A stretch of DNA of 64,000 bases from contig JACJJN010000002.1 in NCBI GenBank assembly GCA_016899975.1, positions 115,890 to 179,889 on the forward strand, in the 5' to 3' direction. Shown here piece by piece: positions 1-8,450 of this stretch (position 1 is its first letter; each line of letters opens with the position of its first letter). The position numbers were made by a program, and so were the translations under genes. Below the pieces are notes generated by a model. That model saw only the letters and a list, made by a program, of their open reading frames with translations. It was not told where the DNA came from and searched no databases. Source of the stretch: Lacrimispora saccharolytica (lineage in GTDB: Bacteria > Bacillota > Clostridia > Lachnospirales > Lachnospiraceae).

Positions 1-1
1 C

Positions 2-970
2 GGGCTGCACATGAAATGGCTGGGAGTGCTGTTTGCGGTATTCGGAGGCTTTGCCTCCTTTGGTATCGGATGCGCGACTCAGGTAAACGCCATTGCAGCA
101 GTCTGTGAAGAGAATCTTGGAATTCCCTCCTGGATCGTCGGCGTTGCAGTTTGCATCCTGACGGCATGTGTGATCTTTGGCGGGATCCGTTCCATCGCCA
201 GAGTCTGTGAAAAGCTGGTTCCCTTCATGGCAATTTTCTATGTGGCGGGCTGCCTGATTATTCTTGTGATCAATTGGGATTTTCTGCTTCCGGCACTGAA
301 GGCGATCGTGACCATGGCGTTTCGCCCAGGGGCGGTGGCGGGAGGCCTGACCGGAAGAGGACTGATGGCGGCGATGCAGTACGGAATCGCCCGCGGCCTG
401 TTTTCCAATGAATCCGGCATGGGTTCGGCGCCGATTGCCGCGGCGGCGGCACAGACGAGAAATCCGGTGCGCCAGGCGCTGGTTTCCAGCACGGGAACGT
501 TCTGGGATACGGTAGTGGTATGTGCGCTGACCGGTCTGGTTCTTGTTTCCAGTATTATGAAGAATCCGGCGATCGATATGAGTGCTGTCACAGACGGCGG
601 CGTGCTGACTTCTCTTGCCTTTGCGCAGATTCCTGTTGTGGGTCCGCTGATCCTTGTGCTCGGCATTATCTCTTTTGCCTTTTCGACGATCCTTGGCTGG
701 GCTTATTATGGAGAGCGGTGTGTGGAATATTTTGCAGGAAAGAAAGGACTTCTGCCGTATCGGTTTCTTTATATTTTTGTCCTGGGCGTAGCTCCGGTGA
801 TCGCGCTGAACCTGGTGTGGACGGCGGCGGATATCCTCAATGCGCTGATGGCGATTCCGAACCTGATCGCTGTGCTGCTGCTGTCCAGGGTAGTGGTGAG
901 TGAAACAGATAAATATATCGATAATCTTGACGCGGTGGATGACACTCCGATTCCCACGGTGGATAAGTAG
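2..970 (+). CDS. Alanine/glycine:cation symporter (AGCS family), 5' end outside the window
   Basis: Membrane transporter that imports alanine or glycine with Na+ (or H+). The frame is open to the left edge. About 320 residues are visible against roughly 450 for the family, so about the first third, with the first helices, is missing; the ATG at 11 is internal. Visible are hydrophobic helices and the family-typical stretch ARGLFSNESGMGSAPIAAAA followed by QTRNPVRQALVSS and FWDT. A hydrophilic tail of about 25 residues follows the last helix. The next gene starts 46 bp downstream in the same direction, so co-transcription is possible. Family assignment is firm; the exact substrate is inferred. 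Confidence 0.93.
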   Translation, partial: GLHMKWLGVLFAVFGGFASFGIGCATQVNAIAAVCEENLGIPSWIVGVAVCILTACVIFGGIRSIARVCEKLVPFMAIFYVAGCLIILVINWDFLLPALKAIVTMAFRPGAVAGGLTGRGLMAAMQYGIARGLFSNESGMGSAPIAAAAAQTRNPVRQALVSSTGTFWDTVVVCALTGLVLVSSIMKNPAIDMSAVTDGGVLTSLAFAQIPVVGPLILVLGIISFAFSTILGWAYYGERCVEYFAGKKGLLPYRFLYIFVLGVAPVIALNLVWTAADILNALMAIPNLIAVLLLSRVVVSETDKYIDNLDAVDDTPIPTVDK

Positions 971-1015
971 GAGACCGTACGGAAAGAAAGGAAAGAAAAA
1001 CGGGAGGAAAAAGAA

Positions 1016-1879
1016 ATGTATCAGATGGCAAACGAAGAACTGATCCTGGAAGTAACGGAACAAGGAGCGGAGATGAAATCCCTGAAAGACCGGGCAAGCG
1101 GCAGGGAATATCTCTGGTGCGGGGACGCAAAATACTGGAAACGCACGGCTCCGGTGCTGTTTCCTCTGGTGGGAAGATACCGGGACAATGAATCCATTTA
1201 TCAGGGAAAGGTTTACCATCTGTCCCAGCACGGCTTTGCCAGGGATATGGAGTTTTCCCTGATCAGCCAGACGGAAACGGAACTTTGGTTTGCCCTGGAA
1301 GAGACGGAGGAAACGTTGGAAAACTATCCATTCCGCTTTCGGCTGCTGGTTGGATACCGGCTGGAAGGACGGCGGGTACAGGTACTGTGGAAAGTGGAGA
1401 ATACCGATGACAAGGAAATCTGGTTTTCTCTTGGCGGACATCCGGCTTTCGTCTGCCCGCCGGGAGAAGGAAAACGCAGCAGCTGCCGCCTGCGTTTTGA
1501 CACAGCAGGTCCGCTTGTCAGCGGGACACTGACAGAGAACGGGGTATTGGGAGACCGGCTGCGGACCTATGAACTGGAAGATCATGAAATGACAGTGACG
1601 GATGATCTGTTTGAGGAGGATGCGCTGGTGCTGGAGAACAGCCAGGCACACGAGGTTTCCCTGGTGGATGGAAACGGAGAAGTTTATGTGACCGTTTCCT
1701 TTGACGCGCCGGTCTTCGGAATCTGGTCCTCGTCCCCGGATGCGCCGTTTGTCTGCATTGAGCCGTGGTATGGTGTCAGCGACCGGGAAGATTTCAGCAA
1801 GGAGCTGACAGAAAGAACATGGAGTCAGAGCTTGAAAGCCGGAGAGGTGTTTGAGGGCGGATACAAAATCACTTTGTAA
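1016..1879 (+). CDS. Aldose 1-epimerase family protein (LacX-like)
   Basis: 287 residues, normal for the LacX-type branch of the aldose 1-epimerase (mutarotase) superfamily, which interconverts anomers of hexoses or related sugars in the cytoplasm. The galactose-mutarotase-like beta-sandwich pattern is visible: HGFAR around His72, GGHPAF around His142, and a Glu in CIEPWYG near the C-terminus, the position of the catalytic base. A GGGAGG ribosome site ends 8 bases before the ATG. It follows the symporter by 46 bp and ends convergent with the AraC regulator. The true sugar is unknown; this branch lacks a well-defined substrate. Confidence 0.85.
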   Translation: MYQMANEELILEVTEQGAEMKSLKDRASGREYLWCGDAKYWKRTAPVLFPLVGRYRDNESIYQGKVYHLSQHGFARDMEFSLISQTETELWFALEETEETLENYPFRFRLLVGYRLEGRRVQVLWKVENTDDKEIWFSLGGHPAFVCPPGEGKRSSCRLRFDTAGPLVSGTLTENGVLGDRLRTYELEDHEMTVTDDLFEEDALVLENSQAHEVSLVDGNGEVYVTVSFDAPVFGIWSSSPDAPFVCIEPWYGVSDREDFSKELTERTWSQSLKAGEVFEGGYKITL

Positions 1880-1942
1880 AATCATGAAGCAGCAGCCAGA
1901 AATATAGCAGACAGGAAACATAACAGTCAGAATCATGACAGG

Positions 1943-2042
1943 CAGAAAACTGCCGGTATTCGGAAGAACCGTAACCGTTCCAGCCATCGGAACGATTACG
2001 AAGATCCATCACGGGATCTGTCCGGATACCGGCAGTTTTCTG
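1943..2042. terminator. Branched inverted repeat between convergent genes, likely bidirectional terminator
   Basis: An outer 21-bp stem (1943-1963 with 2022-2042, one G-U pair) encloses two smaller hairpins: 1970-1981 with 1989-2000 (12 bp, one mismatch) and 2002-2007 with 2014-2019 (6 bp). The outer arms contain AAAA on the left and TTTT on the right, so each strand gives a GC-rich stem followed by a short U run. It lies in the 187-bp gap between two genes that end facing each other, as expected for a two-way terminator. The three-way-junction shape is unusual for a plain terminator. Confidence 0.6.
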
Positions 2043-2066
2043 TGTGGTTTTCTGCGAATTACAGGG

Positions 2067-3308
2067 CTATTTATCAATTCTCTGATTGATCAGGCTGCGG
2101 TAAGCGCTTGGCGACAGTCCTTTGAGTTTTTTGAAGATGCGCGTATAATAATTGACATCCAGGAATCCTACCTGTCCGGCAACGTTCTGGATCGACAGAT
2201 CCGTGGTGTTCAGAAGGGAAACGGAAACATCGATTCGCTTGCTATTGATATATTCCGTCAGCGTTGTTCCTGTTTCTTTCTTGAAGAGAGCGGACAGATA
2301 ACTTGGGCTGATGGAAAAAAGTTCCGCGATTTTTTTCAGGGAAAGATCTTCCTGGTAATTGAAGTCAATATAGTTGATGACCTTCTGCACGGCAGGGGAA
2401 TACCCCCGCATGGAGTGGTTGCGAACCAGATTGGCGTATTTGTGGACCATTTCCCGTCCCAGGTCGCTGAGCGCTTCGGTGGAAGTACTTTTTTCGATTT
2501 CCTGGGAAAAACGGCCGGACATCTCATCAATATAAAGGGGATGGACGAAACCGTTCTGTACCGCCTTGCGAAGCAGCGTGTTCAGCGCAAAATAGAGATT
2601 TTTGGCGTTTCTCAGCCGGTCTGTGTTGCGCGGCGGCACCCGGTAAGAGAAAAAATTGCTGTAATTGTACAGGGCGCGGTTGGTATCGCCTTTCGCGACG
2701 GCTTCCAGCAGCTCATTCTCCGCCTGATAGCGCTTTTCGATGGACTGCATGGCTTCGTATGGCTTTTTATTGATGGAAAAATCAAAATTCCCGGGCGGCA
2801 GTGTAAAGCGGTCCCGCAAATTCTCGATCGTGAATGATGTGAAACTTCCGTAGATAAATTTCCCCATCAGGGAGATCAGTGAATTGATATCATTTTCTCC
2901 AGAAAAAACGGGGACGGAAGAAAAGAAACTCTGCAGGGCATCGTAACGGTCCATGGGAAGATGAAGAATCTGGATCAGAGTCAGCAATTCCTCATGGGTC
3001 AGCGGAGCCGTCAGGTACGGGCCGATGGAAATAAAGTCAAACTGGTATTCCTGCTGCATGTCCGGCGTTGCGGTAAATAGCACGTAATTCAGCATGGTCT
3101 CTGTGTGCAGGATGGAGATACAGTTGGGTTTCAGCGCCTTCAGGATTGCTTCGGAAATCTGGCGGGATTTGAAATCCAGCGTCAGTTTCTGCAGAATGTC
3201 AGTGAAATCCGATGTCTCAGCTGGCAGGTCTTCCAGACGAATGAGGGTCATTTCAATATTATGTATATGAAAAAGAGATTCCATAATTTCTAAAAAATCT
3301 ACCTGCAT
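2067..3308 (-). CDS. AraC-family transcriptional regulator
   Basis: 413-residue DNA-binding regulator. The last 100 residues form the double helix-turn-helix AraC domain (first helix pair around LSLKKIAELFSISPSYLSAL, second around SIQNVAGQVGFLDVNYYTRI, then FKKLKGLSPSAYR). The N-terminal 300 residues look like a cytoplasmic sensor without obvious membrane segments; no named ligand domain was recognised. The ATG at 3308 is chosen because AAAGGAG sits 6 bases upstream; a TTG at 3335 would add nine residues but lacks such a site. A promoter lies at 3444-3472. Targets are unknown; the neighbouring dehydratase or sugar genes are possible but unproven. Confidence 0.88.
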   Translation of the reverse strand: MQVDFLEIMESLFHIHNIEMTLIRLEDLPAETSDFTDILQKLTLDFKSRQISEAILKALKPNCISILHTETMLNYVLFTATPDMQQEYQFDFISIGPYLTAPLTHEELLTLIQILHLPMDRYDALQSFFSSVPVFSGENDINSLISLMGKFIYGSFTSFTIENLRDRFTLPPGNFDFSINKKPYEAMQSIEKRYQAENELLEAVAKGDTNRALYNYSNFFSYRVPPRNTDRLRNAKNLYFALNTLLRKAVQNGFVHPLYIDEMSGRFSQEIEKSTSTEALSDLGREMVHKYANLVRNHSMRGYSPAVQKVINYIDFNYQEDLSLKKIAELFSISPSYLSALFKKETGTTLTEYINSKRIDVSVSLLNTTDLSIQNVAGQVGFLDVNYYTRIFKKLKGLSPSAYRSLINQRIDK

Positions 3309-3336
3309 ATGTACTCCTTTAACGTGTGAATTCAAA

Positions 3337-3364
3337 GTAACAGTTCAGCTGGCTGAATTGTTAC
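3337..3364. repeat. Short palindrome related to the termini of the 135-bp elements
   Basis: GTAACAGTTCAGC (3337-3349) and GCTGAATTGTTAC (3352-3364) form a 13-bp stem with a 2-base loop. The same terminal sequence bounds the two larger elements at 42.4 and 56.8 kb. Here it stands alone in the leader of the AraC gene, upstream of its start codon, so it would be a hairpin in the mRNA. It is either a minimal or eroded copy. Confidence 0.6.
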
Positions 3365-3443
3365 GATCCAAAGACAGTCTGCCTTGTGGAAAAACGCTGC
3401 AGTTCTTAGCGGAATATAAGCGGGCAGAATATCTTTATGTAAA

Positions 3444-3472
3444 ATTCTATCACAATCGGCAGGAATATTCAA
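3444..3472 (-). promoter_or_regulatory. Predicted SigA promoter of the AraC gene
   Basis: On the minus strand TTGAAT (3467-3472), a 17-base spacer and TAGAAT (3444-3449). The start codon is about 135 bases downstream, giving a long leader that contains the 3337-3364 hairpin. The surrounding 3430-3600 stretch is AT-rich and also contains an AT-only hairpin at 3501-3522. Confidence 0.5.
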
Positions 3473-3599
3473 ATGGATATTATAGAAGAATATTTTGGTA
3501 AAATAGAAAAATATTTCTATTTGGAAGGGCGAAATACAATAATTATGCTAGTGATACAAAAAATAAACCTCGAAAAAAAGAAAAAAAACACTTCTCTAT

Positions 3600-4280
3600 C
3601 TATTGATGCGTCATACGGGCACGGTTGTATACGAGATGCAGGTACATTGCGTCATGTGCCGCCGCAGCGTTGTGCGCCGCAATGGCATCGGTCAGCGCGC
3701 GGTGCGTGTCGATGGTTTCCTGTTTCAGCGTATTTCCGGTCAGTTCGATCAGCAGAGGGATTGCGCTGTTGATGACCGGGATCAGGCGGGGAACGACGAC
3801 ATTTTTGCTGCTCAGTGCAATCGCCGTGTGAAATTCAATGTCTTTCTGGGTGTGGTCCTGCCCCAGCTGGACAAGGTCCTCGACTTCCTGACAGAGGCGG
3901 CGAAGGAGAGCGATATCTTCTTCGGATGCGTTCTGTGCGGCAAGGGAAGCAATCGCAGGCTCCAGGAGAAAACGGACTTCCAGGGAGTCCTGTGCCAGTT
4001 TCTGTTTGTCGGCGATAAAAGAAAAGCCAAGGGGATCATCCACCATTCCGGGTGTCTGGGAGATGTAAGTGCCGGATCCCTGGCGGATCGTGACGATATT
4101 TCGGGAGGCAAGCAGCTTCATCGCTTCCCGGATGCTGCTTCGTCCGACGCCCATCTTTTTCGCCAGGATGGATTCGTTGGGAAGGCGGTCACCGGGTTTC
4201 AGGTTTTCACTGCGGATATAGTTCAGCAGTTCTTCGGAAAGTTTGCTGGATAAAGGTTTATCCTCGGGATGAGTCATCAT
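3600..4280 (-). CDS. GntR-family regulator, FadR (FCD) subfamily
   Basis: 226-residue repressor-type protein. Residues 10-75 form the winged HTH (LPNESILAKKMGVGRSSIRE then RQGSGTYIS). Residues about 95-215 form the helical FCD ligand domain, with a possible metal-binding His in DIEFHTAIA. The ATG at 4280 is preceded by AAAAGGAG at a 10-base gap; the frame stays open for a further 77 codons upstream but that part has no good start site. It is transcribed divergently from the IlvD/Edd dehydratase at 4548, the usual arrangement for a local regulator of a sugar-acid catabolic gene. The effector is probably a sugar acid or its product (inference). Confidence 0.9.
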   Translation of the reverse strand: MMTHPEDKPLSSKLSEELLNYIRSENLKPGDRLPNESILAKKMGVGRSSIREAMKLLASRNIVTIRQGSGTYISQTPGMVDDPLGFSFIADKQKLAQDSLEVRFLLEPAIASLAAQNASEEDIALLRRLCQEVEDLVQLGQDHTQKDIEFHTAIALSSKNVVVPRLIPVINSAIPLLIELTGNTLKQETIDTHRALTDAIAAHNAAAAHDAMYLHLVYNRARMTHQ

Positions 4281-4431
4281 ATGAATTTTGCTCCTTTTTG
4301 ACTGAGATAGTTTCAGCATAGCGAAAAACGGACGGTGTGTCAAGGAAACTTTCGGAAGACGTTCCGCAATATGCAGGAAAAGAAAGGTGTGTTTTGGGAA
4401 CGTTATTGACGATTGATACAGATATTTTGTA

Positions 4432-4460
4432 TTGAATCCAGAGAAAAAATACGATACAAT
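4432..4460 (+). promoter_or_regulatory. Predicted promoter of the dehydratase gene, between divergent genes
   Basis: TTGAAT (4432-4437), 17 bases, TACAAT (4455-4460). An imperfect dyad TTGTAT (4428-4433) / ATACAA (4454-4459) overlaps both hexamers and could be part of a GntR-type operator, but the match is weak. Confidence 0.5.
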
Positions 4461-4547
4461 GAAATCATCAGATGAATTTTGAGAAATTGTAAATCGCAGG
4501 ATGTTTTTCAATTTATTCTATGACAGAGGAAAGGGGAAATACAGAAA

Positions 4548-6269
4548 ATGGAATTAAGAAGCCAGAAATTAAGGGAAATCGCTCCGGAACTGGATCCGCT
4601 CCGTCTCGGAACCGGTTGGAAACTGGAGGATCTTTCAAAACCACAGATCATCATTGAGAGCTCTTTCGGTGACAGCCACCCGGGCAGCGGTCATCTGCTG
4701 GAACTGACGGAGGAGGCGCGCGCGGGGGCAGCCCGGGCAGGAGGACATGGAGCGCGGTATTTCTGTACAGATATCTGTGACGGGGAAGCTCAGGGACACG
4801 ATGGGATCAATTATTCCCTTCCTTCCAGGGATATGATGGCAAATATGATGGAAATCCACGCAAACGCCACGCCTTTTGACGGAGGAGTATTTATCGCAAG
4901 CTGTGATAAGAGTGTGCCTGCCCACCTGATGGCAATCGGCCGTATCAACATTCCGTCGATCATGGTGACCGGAGGGGTTATGGATGCAGGACCGGATCTG
5001 CTGACGTTGGAACAGATTGGTATGTATCACGCGATGTATGAACGGGGCGAGATCACAAAGGAACAGATGGATTTCTACAAGCATAATGCCTGTCCGTCCT
5101 GTGGGGCATGTTCGTTTATGGGAACCGCATCGACGATGCAGATCATGGCAGAGGCGCTTGGGCTGATGCTTCCGGGCAGCGCGCTGCTCCCGGCTACCAG
5201 CAGCGACCTGCGGGAGTTTGCGGGAAAAGCCGGGGAACAGGCAGTCTGGCTTGCCGAGCACGATCTGACGCCCGACAAGATCGTTACGATGAAATCTTTC
5301 GAAAACGCGATCATGGTGCATGCGGCAATCTCCGGGTCCACCAATTCCCTGCTGCATCTTCCGGCAATCGCCCATGAATTTGGAATCGAGATCGACGCGG
5401 ATACCTTCGACCGGCTCCACAGAGGCGCCCATTACCTGCTGAATATCCGGCCGGCGGGACAGTGGCCGGCACAGTTCTTCTATTATGCCGGCGGTGTGCC
5501 GCGGATCATGGAAGAGATCAAAGATATGCTCCATCTGGATGTGATGACGGTGACTGGAAAGACCCTGGGGGAAAATCTGGAAGATCTGAAGCAGAGCGGA
5601 TTTTATGAAAAATGCCAGAGTTATCTGGATCGGTGGAATCTGAAAAGAGAAGATGTGATCCGTCCGTTTGACCAGCCCTTTGGAACAGATGGAAGCATTG
5701 CGATCCTGAAGGGCAATCTTGCGCCGGAGGGGGCTGTGGTCAAGCATACCGTAGTTCCAAAGGAGATGTTCCATGCGGTGCTGAGAGCCCGTCCTTTCGA
5801 CTGCGAGGAGGAGGCGATCCATGCAGTTCTTACCCATGAGATTCAGCCGGGGGATGCGGTGATCATCCGGTACGAGGGACCGAAAGGCAGCGGAATGCCG
5901 GAAATGTTCTATACAACGGAAGCCATAGCCTCGGACGCAACGCTGGGCGCTTCGATCGCTCTGCTGACGGATGGAAGATTTTCCGGCGCTTCCAAGGGAC
6001 CTGCCATCGGGCATATCTCACCGGAGGCTGCACAGGGCGGTCCGATCGCCCTGGTGGAAGAGGGAGACCTGATTGAGATCAGCATTCCGGACCGAAGGAT
6101 TGAGATCGTAGGAGCCAAAGGTGTGAGAAAGACACAGGAAGAGATCGAGGCGCTGCTGAGAGAAAGAAAAGCCGCCTGGCAGCCAAAGCCGAACCGTTAT
6201 CAGAAAGGCGTGCTGAAACAGTTTGCGGACAAGGCGGTATCTCCGATGAAAGGTGGATACATGGAGTAA
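4548..6269 (+). CDS. IlvD/Edd-family dehydratase, probably acting on a sugar acid
   Basis: 573-residue iron-sulfur dehydratase that removes water from a 2,3-dihydroxy acid. Family marks are DICDGEAQGHDG (residues 75-86), SCDKSVPAHLM (Cys119), the triple cysteine CPSCGAC (182-188) and [15 protein letters not shown] near the C-terminus. It differs clearly from the true IlvD in this window (23016-24683): the N-terminal motif is FGDSHPGSGHL and the sequence is more distant, as in aldonic-acid dehydratases of the same superfamily. With a divergent FadR-type regulator, a catabolic role is more likely than branched-chain amino-acid synthesis. No aldolase or kinase partner is adjacent. The ATG at 4548 follows AGGAAAGGGG by about 11 bases. 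Confidence 0.85.
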   Translation: MELRSQKLREIAPELDPLRLGTGWKLEDLSKPQIIIESSFGDSHPGSGHLLELTEEARAGAARAGGHGARYFCTDICDGEAQGHDGINYSLPSRDMMANMMEIHANATPFDGGVFIASCDKSVPAHLMAIGRINIPSIMVTGGVMDAGPDLLTLEQIGMYHAMYERGEITKEQMDFYKHNACPSCGACSFMGTASTMQIMAEALGLMLPGSALLPATSSDLREFAGKAGEQAVWLAEHDLTPDKIVTMKSFENAIMVHAAISGSTNSLLHLPAIAHEFGIEIDADTFDRLHRGAHYLLNIRPAGQWPAQFFYYAGGVPRIMEEIKDMLHLDVMTVTGKTLGENLEDLKQSGFYEKCQSYLDRWNLKREDVIRPFDQPFGTDGSIAILKGNLAPEGAVVKHTVVPKEMFHAVLRARPFDCEEEAIHAVLTHEIQPGDAVIIRYEGPKGSGMPEMFYTTEAIASDATLGASIALLTDGRFSGASKGPAIGHISPEAAQGGPIALVEEGDLIEISIPDRRIEIVGAKGVRKTQEEIEALLRERKAAWQPKPNRYQKGVLKQFADKAVSPMKGGYME

Positions 6270-6320
6270 ATCCATAAGTGTAAATGGACAACCGTTCCGC
6301 TGGCGGAACGGCTGCGCAGA

Positions 6321-6365
6321 CGGCTCCCGGAAAGGATCAGAGTGGATGCTTTCCGGGAGCCGTTT
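6321..6365 (+). terminator. Intrinsic terminator after the dehydratase gene
   Basis: A 14-bp perfect stem (6321-6334 with 6349-6362) with a 14-base loop, followed by TTT. A second GC-rich hairpin, CCGTTCCGC / GCGGAACGG, lies just before it at about 6294-6312. Confidence 0.7.
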
Positions 6366-6416
6366 GCTGCCGGGAAATCCGGCTCGGGCGAATGTTTTTC
6401 TGTGCTTCTGTTTTTG

Positions 6417-6674
6417 TCAGCGCATCTGAGGCTGTGACAGAATGGATTTTACGTGTTCGATCTCCTGCGGGGATGCTTTGGCCGCAGGAATGTAGTAGCT
6501 TTTTCTGCGCGCAAGTTCATACATGGTTTCCTGAGACATTTCCGCCTGATTGCGGATCTGCTTCAGGCACTGTTTTAACTCCTGGTTTTCTGTCTGGGCG
6601 ATCATATCGCCAAACATTTTCAGTTCACCGTTGATTCCGACCAGAGCGTCGGTTACCATTGTTTTTTCATCCAT
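6417..6674 (-). CDS. CotF-like spore coat protein, short form
   Basis: 85-residue, mostly helical, acidic/amide-rich protein resembling the ferritin-like coat protein CotF family of Bacillus and Clostridia (ALVGINGELKMFGDMIAQTE, QMSQETMYELA-type segment and KSYYIPAAKAS at the C-terminus). Such proteins sit in the spore coat; the biochemical role is unknown. AGGAGG (6683-6688) lies 8 bases upstream of the ATG and overlaps the end of the preceding gene, so the two are translated from one mRNA. Converges with the dehydratase gene. Confidence 0.75.
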   Translation of the reverse strand: MDEKTMVTDALVGINGELKMFGDMIAQTENQELKQCLKQIRNQAEMSQETMYELARRKSYYIPAAKASPQEIEHVKSILSQPQMR

Positions 6675-6686
6675 GTTCCGTTCCTC

Positions 6687-6869
6687 CTATAAAAATCTCA
6701 TCAGTTCCTGCTTGTTTTTCATTGCAGAGTTCGCGGCATCCTGAAACAGTTTTTTGACTTCCGGATCCTGTGTCTGAGAAGCGTAATCGGTCATTTTGCA
6801 GTGTGTCGTCGTGTAGCCTCCGATCAGATGACGCAGATTCTGCAGATCAAGAACAGAAATTTCATGCAT
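6687..6869 (-). CDS. Small CotF-related protein, partner of the 85-residue gene
   Basis: 60-residue helical protein beginning MHEISVLDLQNLRHLIGG, with YASQTQDPEVKKLFQDAA and a basic C-terminus. It resembles the N-terminal helix pair of CotF-family proteins. GGAGG at 6877-6881 lies 7 bases before the ATG. An upstream in-frame start would add 41 residues without a good ribosome site and is not preferred. The stop is 12 bp before the next start. The two small genes may be a split version of a longer CotF-type protein (inference). Confidence 0.7.
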   Translation of the reverse strand: MHEISVLDLQNLRHLIGGYTTTHCKMTDYASQTQDPEVKKLFQDAANSAMKNKQELMRFL

Positions 6870-7087
6870 GGCAGTTCCTCCTTCAAAATGTATCTTTTTA
6901 TGAAACATTGGTTTCAGAGATAGTATGTCAAGGAAACAGAAATTTATTCCGGAATGTGGGAACGGTTTACAGGAGAAATTTTTTTTATCCACGGATGCAA
7001 TACATTCTGAATTGTTATATACTGGAAATAAAACCAGAGTGTGTTTGAAAACTTATACAAGTTTTGAGAGAAAAAGGAGAGGATTAC

Positions 7088-8404
7088 ATGGAACAGTTAT
7101 CATTGTTTGATCAGGCCGGGGATCTCGGCGCGCCTCTTGCCAGCCGTCTGCGTCCTCAGTCACTGGATGAATTTGTGGGCCAGAAGCATCTGCTCGGCGA
7201 GGGGAGGATGCTGCGCCAGCTCATCGAGAGAGATCAGATTTCTTCCATGATTTTCTGGGGACCTCCGGGTGTGGGCAAGACGACATTGGCAAGGATCATT
7301 GCCCGGAGAACGAGAGCGGAGTTTATCGATTTCAGCGCCGTCACCAGCGGAATCCGGGAGATCCGCCAGGTGATGGAACAGGCGGAGAACAGCAGAAAGA
7401 TGGGAATGCGCACCGTTGTGTTTGTGGACGAGATCCATCGCTTCAACAAAGCACAGCAGGATGCGTTCCTTCCGTTTGTGGAAAAGGGGAGCATTCTTCT
7501 GATCGGGGCTACCACGGAGAACCCGTCTTTTGAGATCAATGCGGCGCTTCTTTCCAGATGCCGTGTGTTTGTGCTGAAAGAACTGACGGAGCAGGAGATC
7601 ATGGAACTGTTGGAGCATGCACTGTCAAATCCCAGAGGATACGGAAACCAGAGGATCGGGATCACCAGACAGCAGCTGGCTGCGATCGCGGCTTTTTCCA
7701 ACGGAGACGCCAGAACGGCGCTCAACACCCTGGAGATGGCGGTGATGAACGGTGAGATCACCCCGGAAGAAATCCGGATCACCGACGCGGTGATGGAGCA
7801 GTGCATTACCAGAAAGTCCCTTCTGTATGATAAAAATGGGGAAGAGCACTATAATCTCATCTCTGCGCTCCACAAATCCATGCGGAACAGCGATCCCGAT
7901 GCCGCGATCTACTGGCTGATGCGGATGCTGGAGGGCGGAGAAGATCCGCTGTATATTGCGCGCCGCCTGATCCGTTTCGCCAGCGAAGATGTGGGAATTG
8001 CGGACAGCCAGGCGCTGCAGGTGGCGGTGGCGGCTTACCAGGCATGCCATTTCAACGGGATGCCGGAGTGTGATGTGAATCTGGTTCATGCCGTGACTTA
8101 TCTTTCCCTTGCGCCAAAATCCAACGCTCTGTACCGTGCCTGTGAGGAATGCAAGGCGGATGTAAAGCAGCGAAGGGCGGAGCCTGTGCCGCTGTGGCTG
8201 CGCAATGCCCCCACCGGGCTGATGAAACAGCTTCATTACGGGGAAGGATATGAGTATGCCCACAATACGGAGGAGAAGCTGACGCATATGCAGTGTATGC
8301 CGGAGGGAATGGAGAAGGTCAGATATTACCGGCCGGACGGACAGGGAAAAGAAAAGGAAGCGAAGCAGAGGCTGGAAGAAATCATGGAATTCCGGAACAA
8401 GTAA
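7088..8404 (+). CDS. rarA: Replication-associated recombination protein RarA/MgsA (AAA+ ATPase)
   Basis: 438 residues. A clamp-loader-like AAA+ ATPase that acts at stalled replication forks and interacts with single-strand binding protein. Walker A GPPGVGKTT is at residues 58-66; Walker B VVFVDEIHRF and sensor GATTENPSFEIN follow, then the tetramerisation C-terminal domain (SDPDAAIYWLMRMLEGGEDP to the RHYGEGYEYAHN-like end). The ATG at 7088 is 6-7 bases after AAAGGAGAGG. It begins with MEQLSLFD, a QLSLF-type peptide that in other proteins binds the beta sliding clamp. Monocistronic as far as can be seen. Confidence 0.95.
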   Translation: MEQLSLFDQAGDLGAPLASRLRPQSLDEFVGQKHLLGEGRMLRQLIERDQISSMIFWGPPGVGKTTLARIIARRTRAEFIDFSAVTSGIREIRQVMEQAENSRKMGMRTVVFVDEIHRFNKAQQDAFLPFVEKGSILLIGATTENPSFEINAALLSRCRVFVLKELTEQEIMELLEHALSNPRGYGNQRIGITRQQLAAIAAFSNGDARTALNTLEMAVMNGEITPEEIRITDAVMEQCITRKSLLYDKNGEEHYNLISALHKSMRNSDPDAAIYWLMRMLEGGEDPLYIARRLIRFASEDVGIADSQALQVAVAAYQACHFNGMPECDVNLVHAVTYLSLAPKSNALYRACEECKADVKQRRAEPVPLWLRNAPTGLMKQLHYGEGYEYAHNTEEKLTHMQCMPEGMEKVRYYRPDGQGKEKEAKQRLEEIMEFRNK

Positions 8405-8450
8405 TATTCGGATATGCTTTAGAGCGTGTTTGAAAATTTATTCCTGAAAT

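Noticed and set aside
1935..2837. 300-residue open frame antisense to the AraC gene
   Set aside because: Overlaps the AraC coding region and the terminator; no family similarity.
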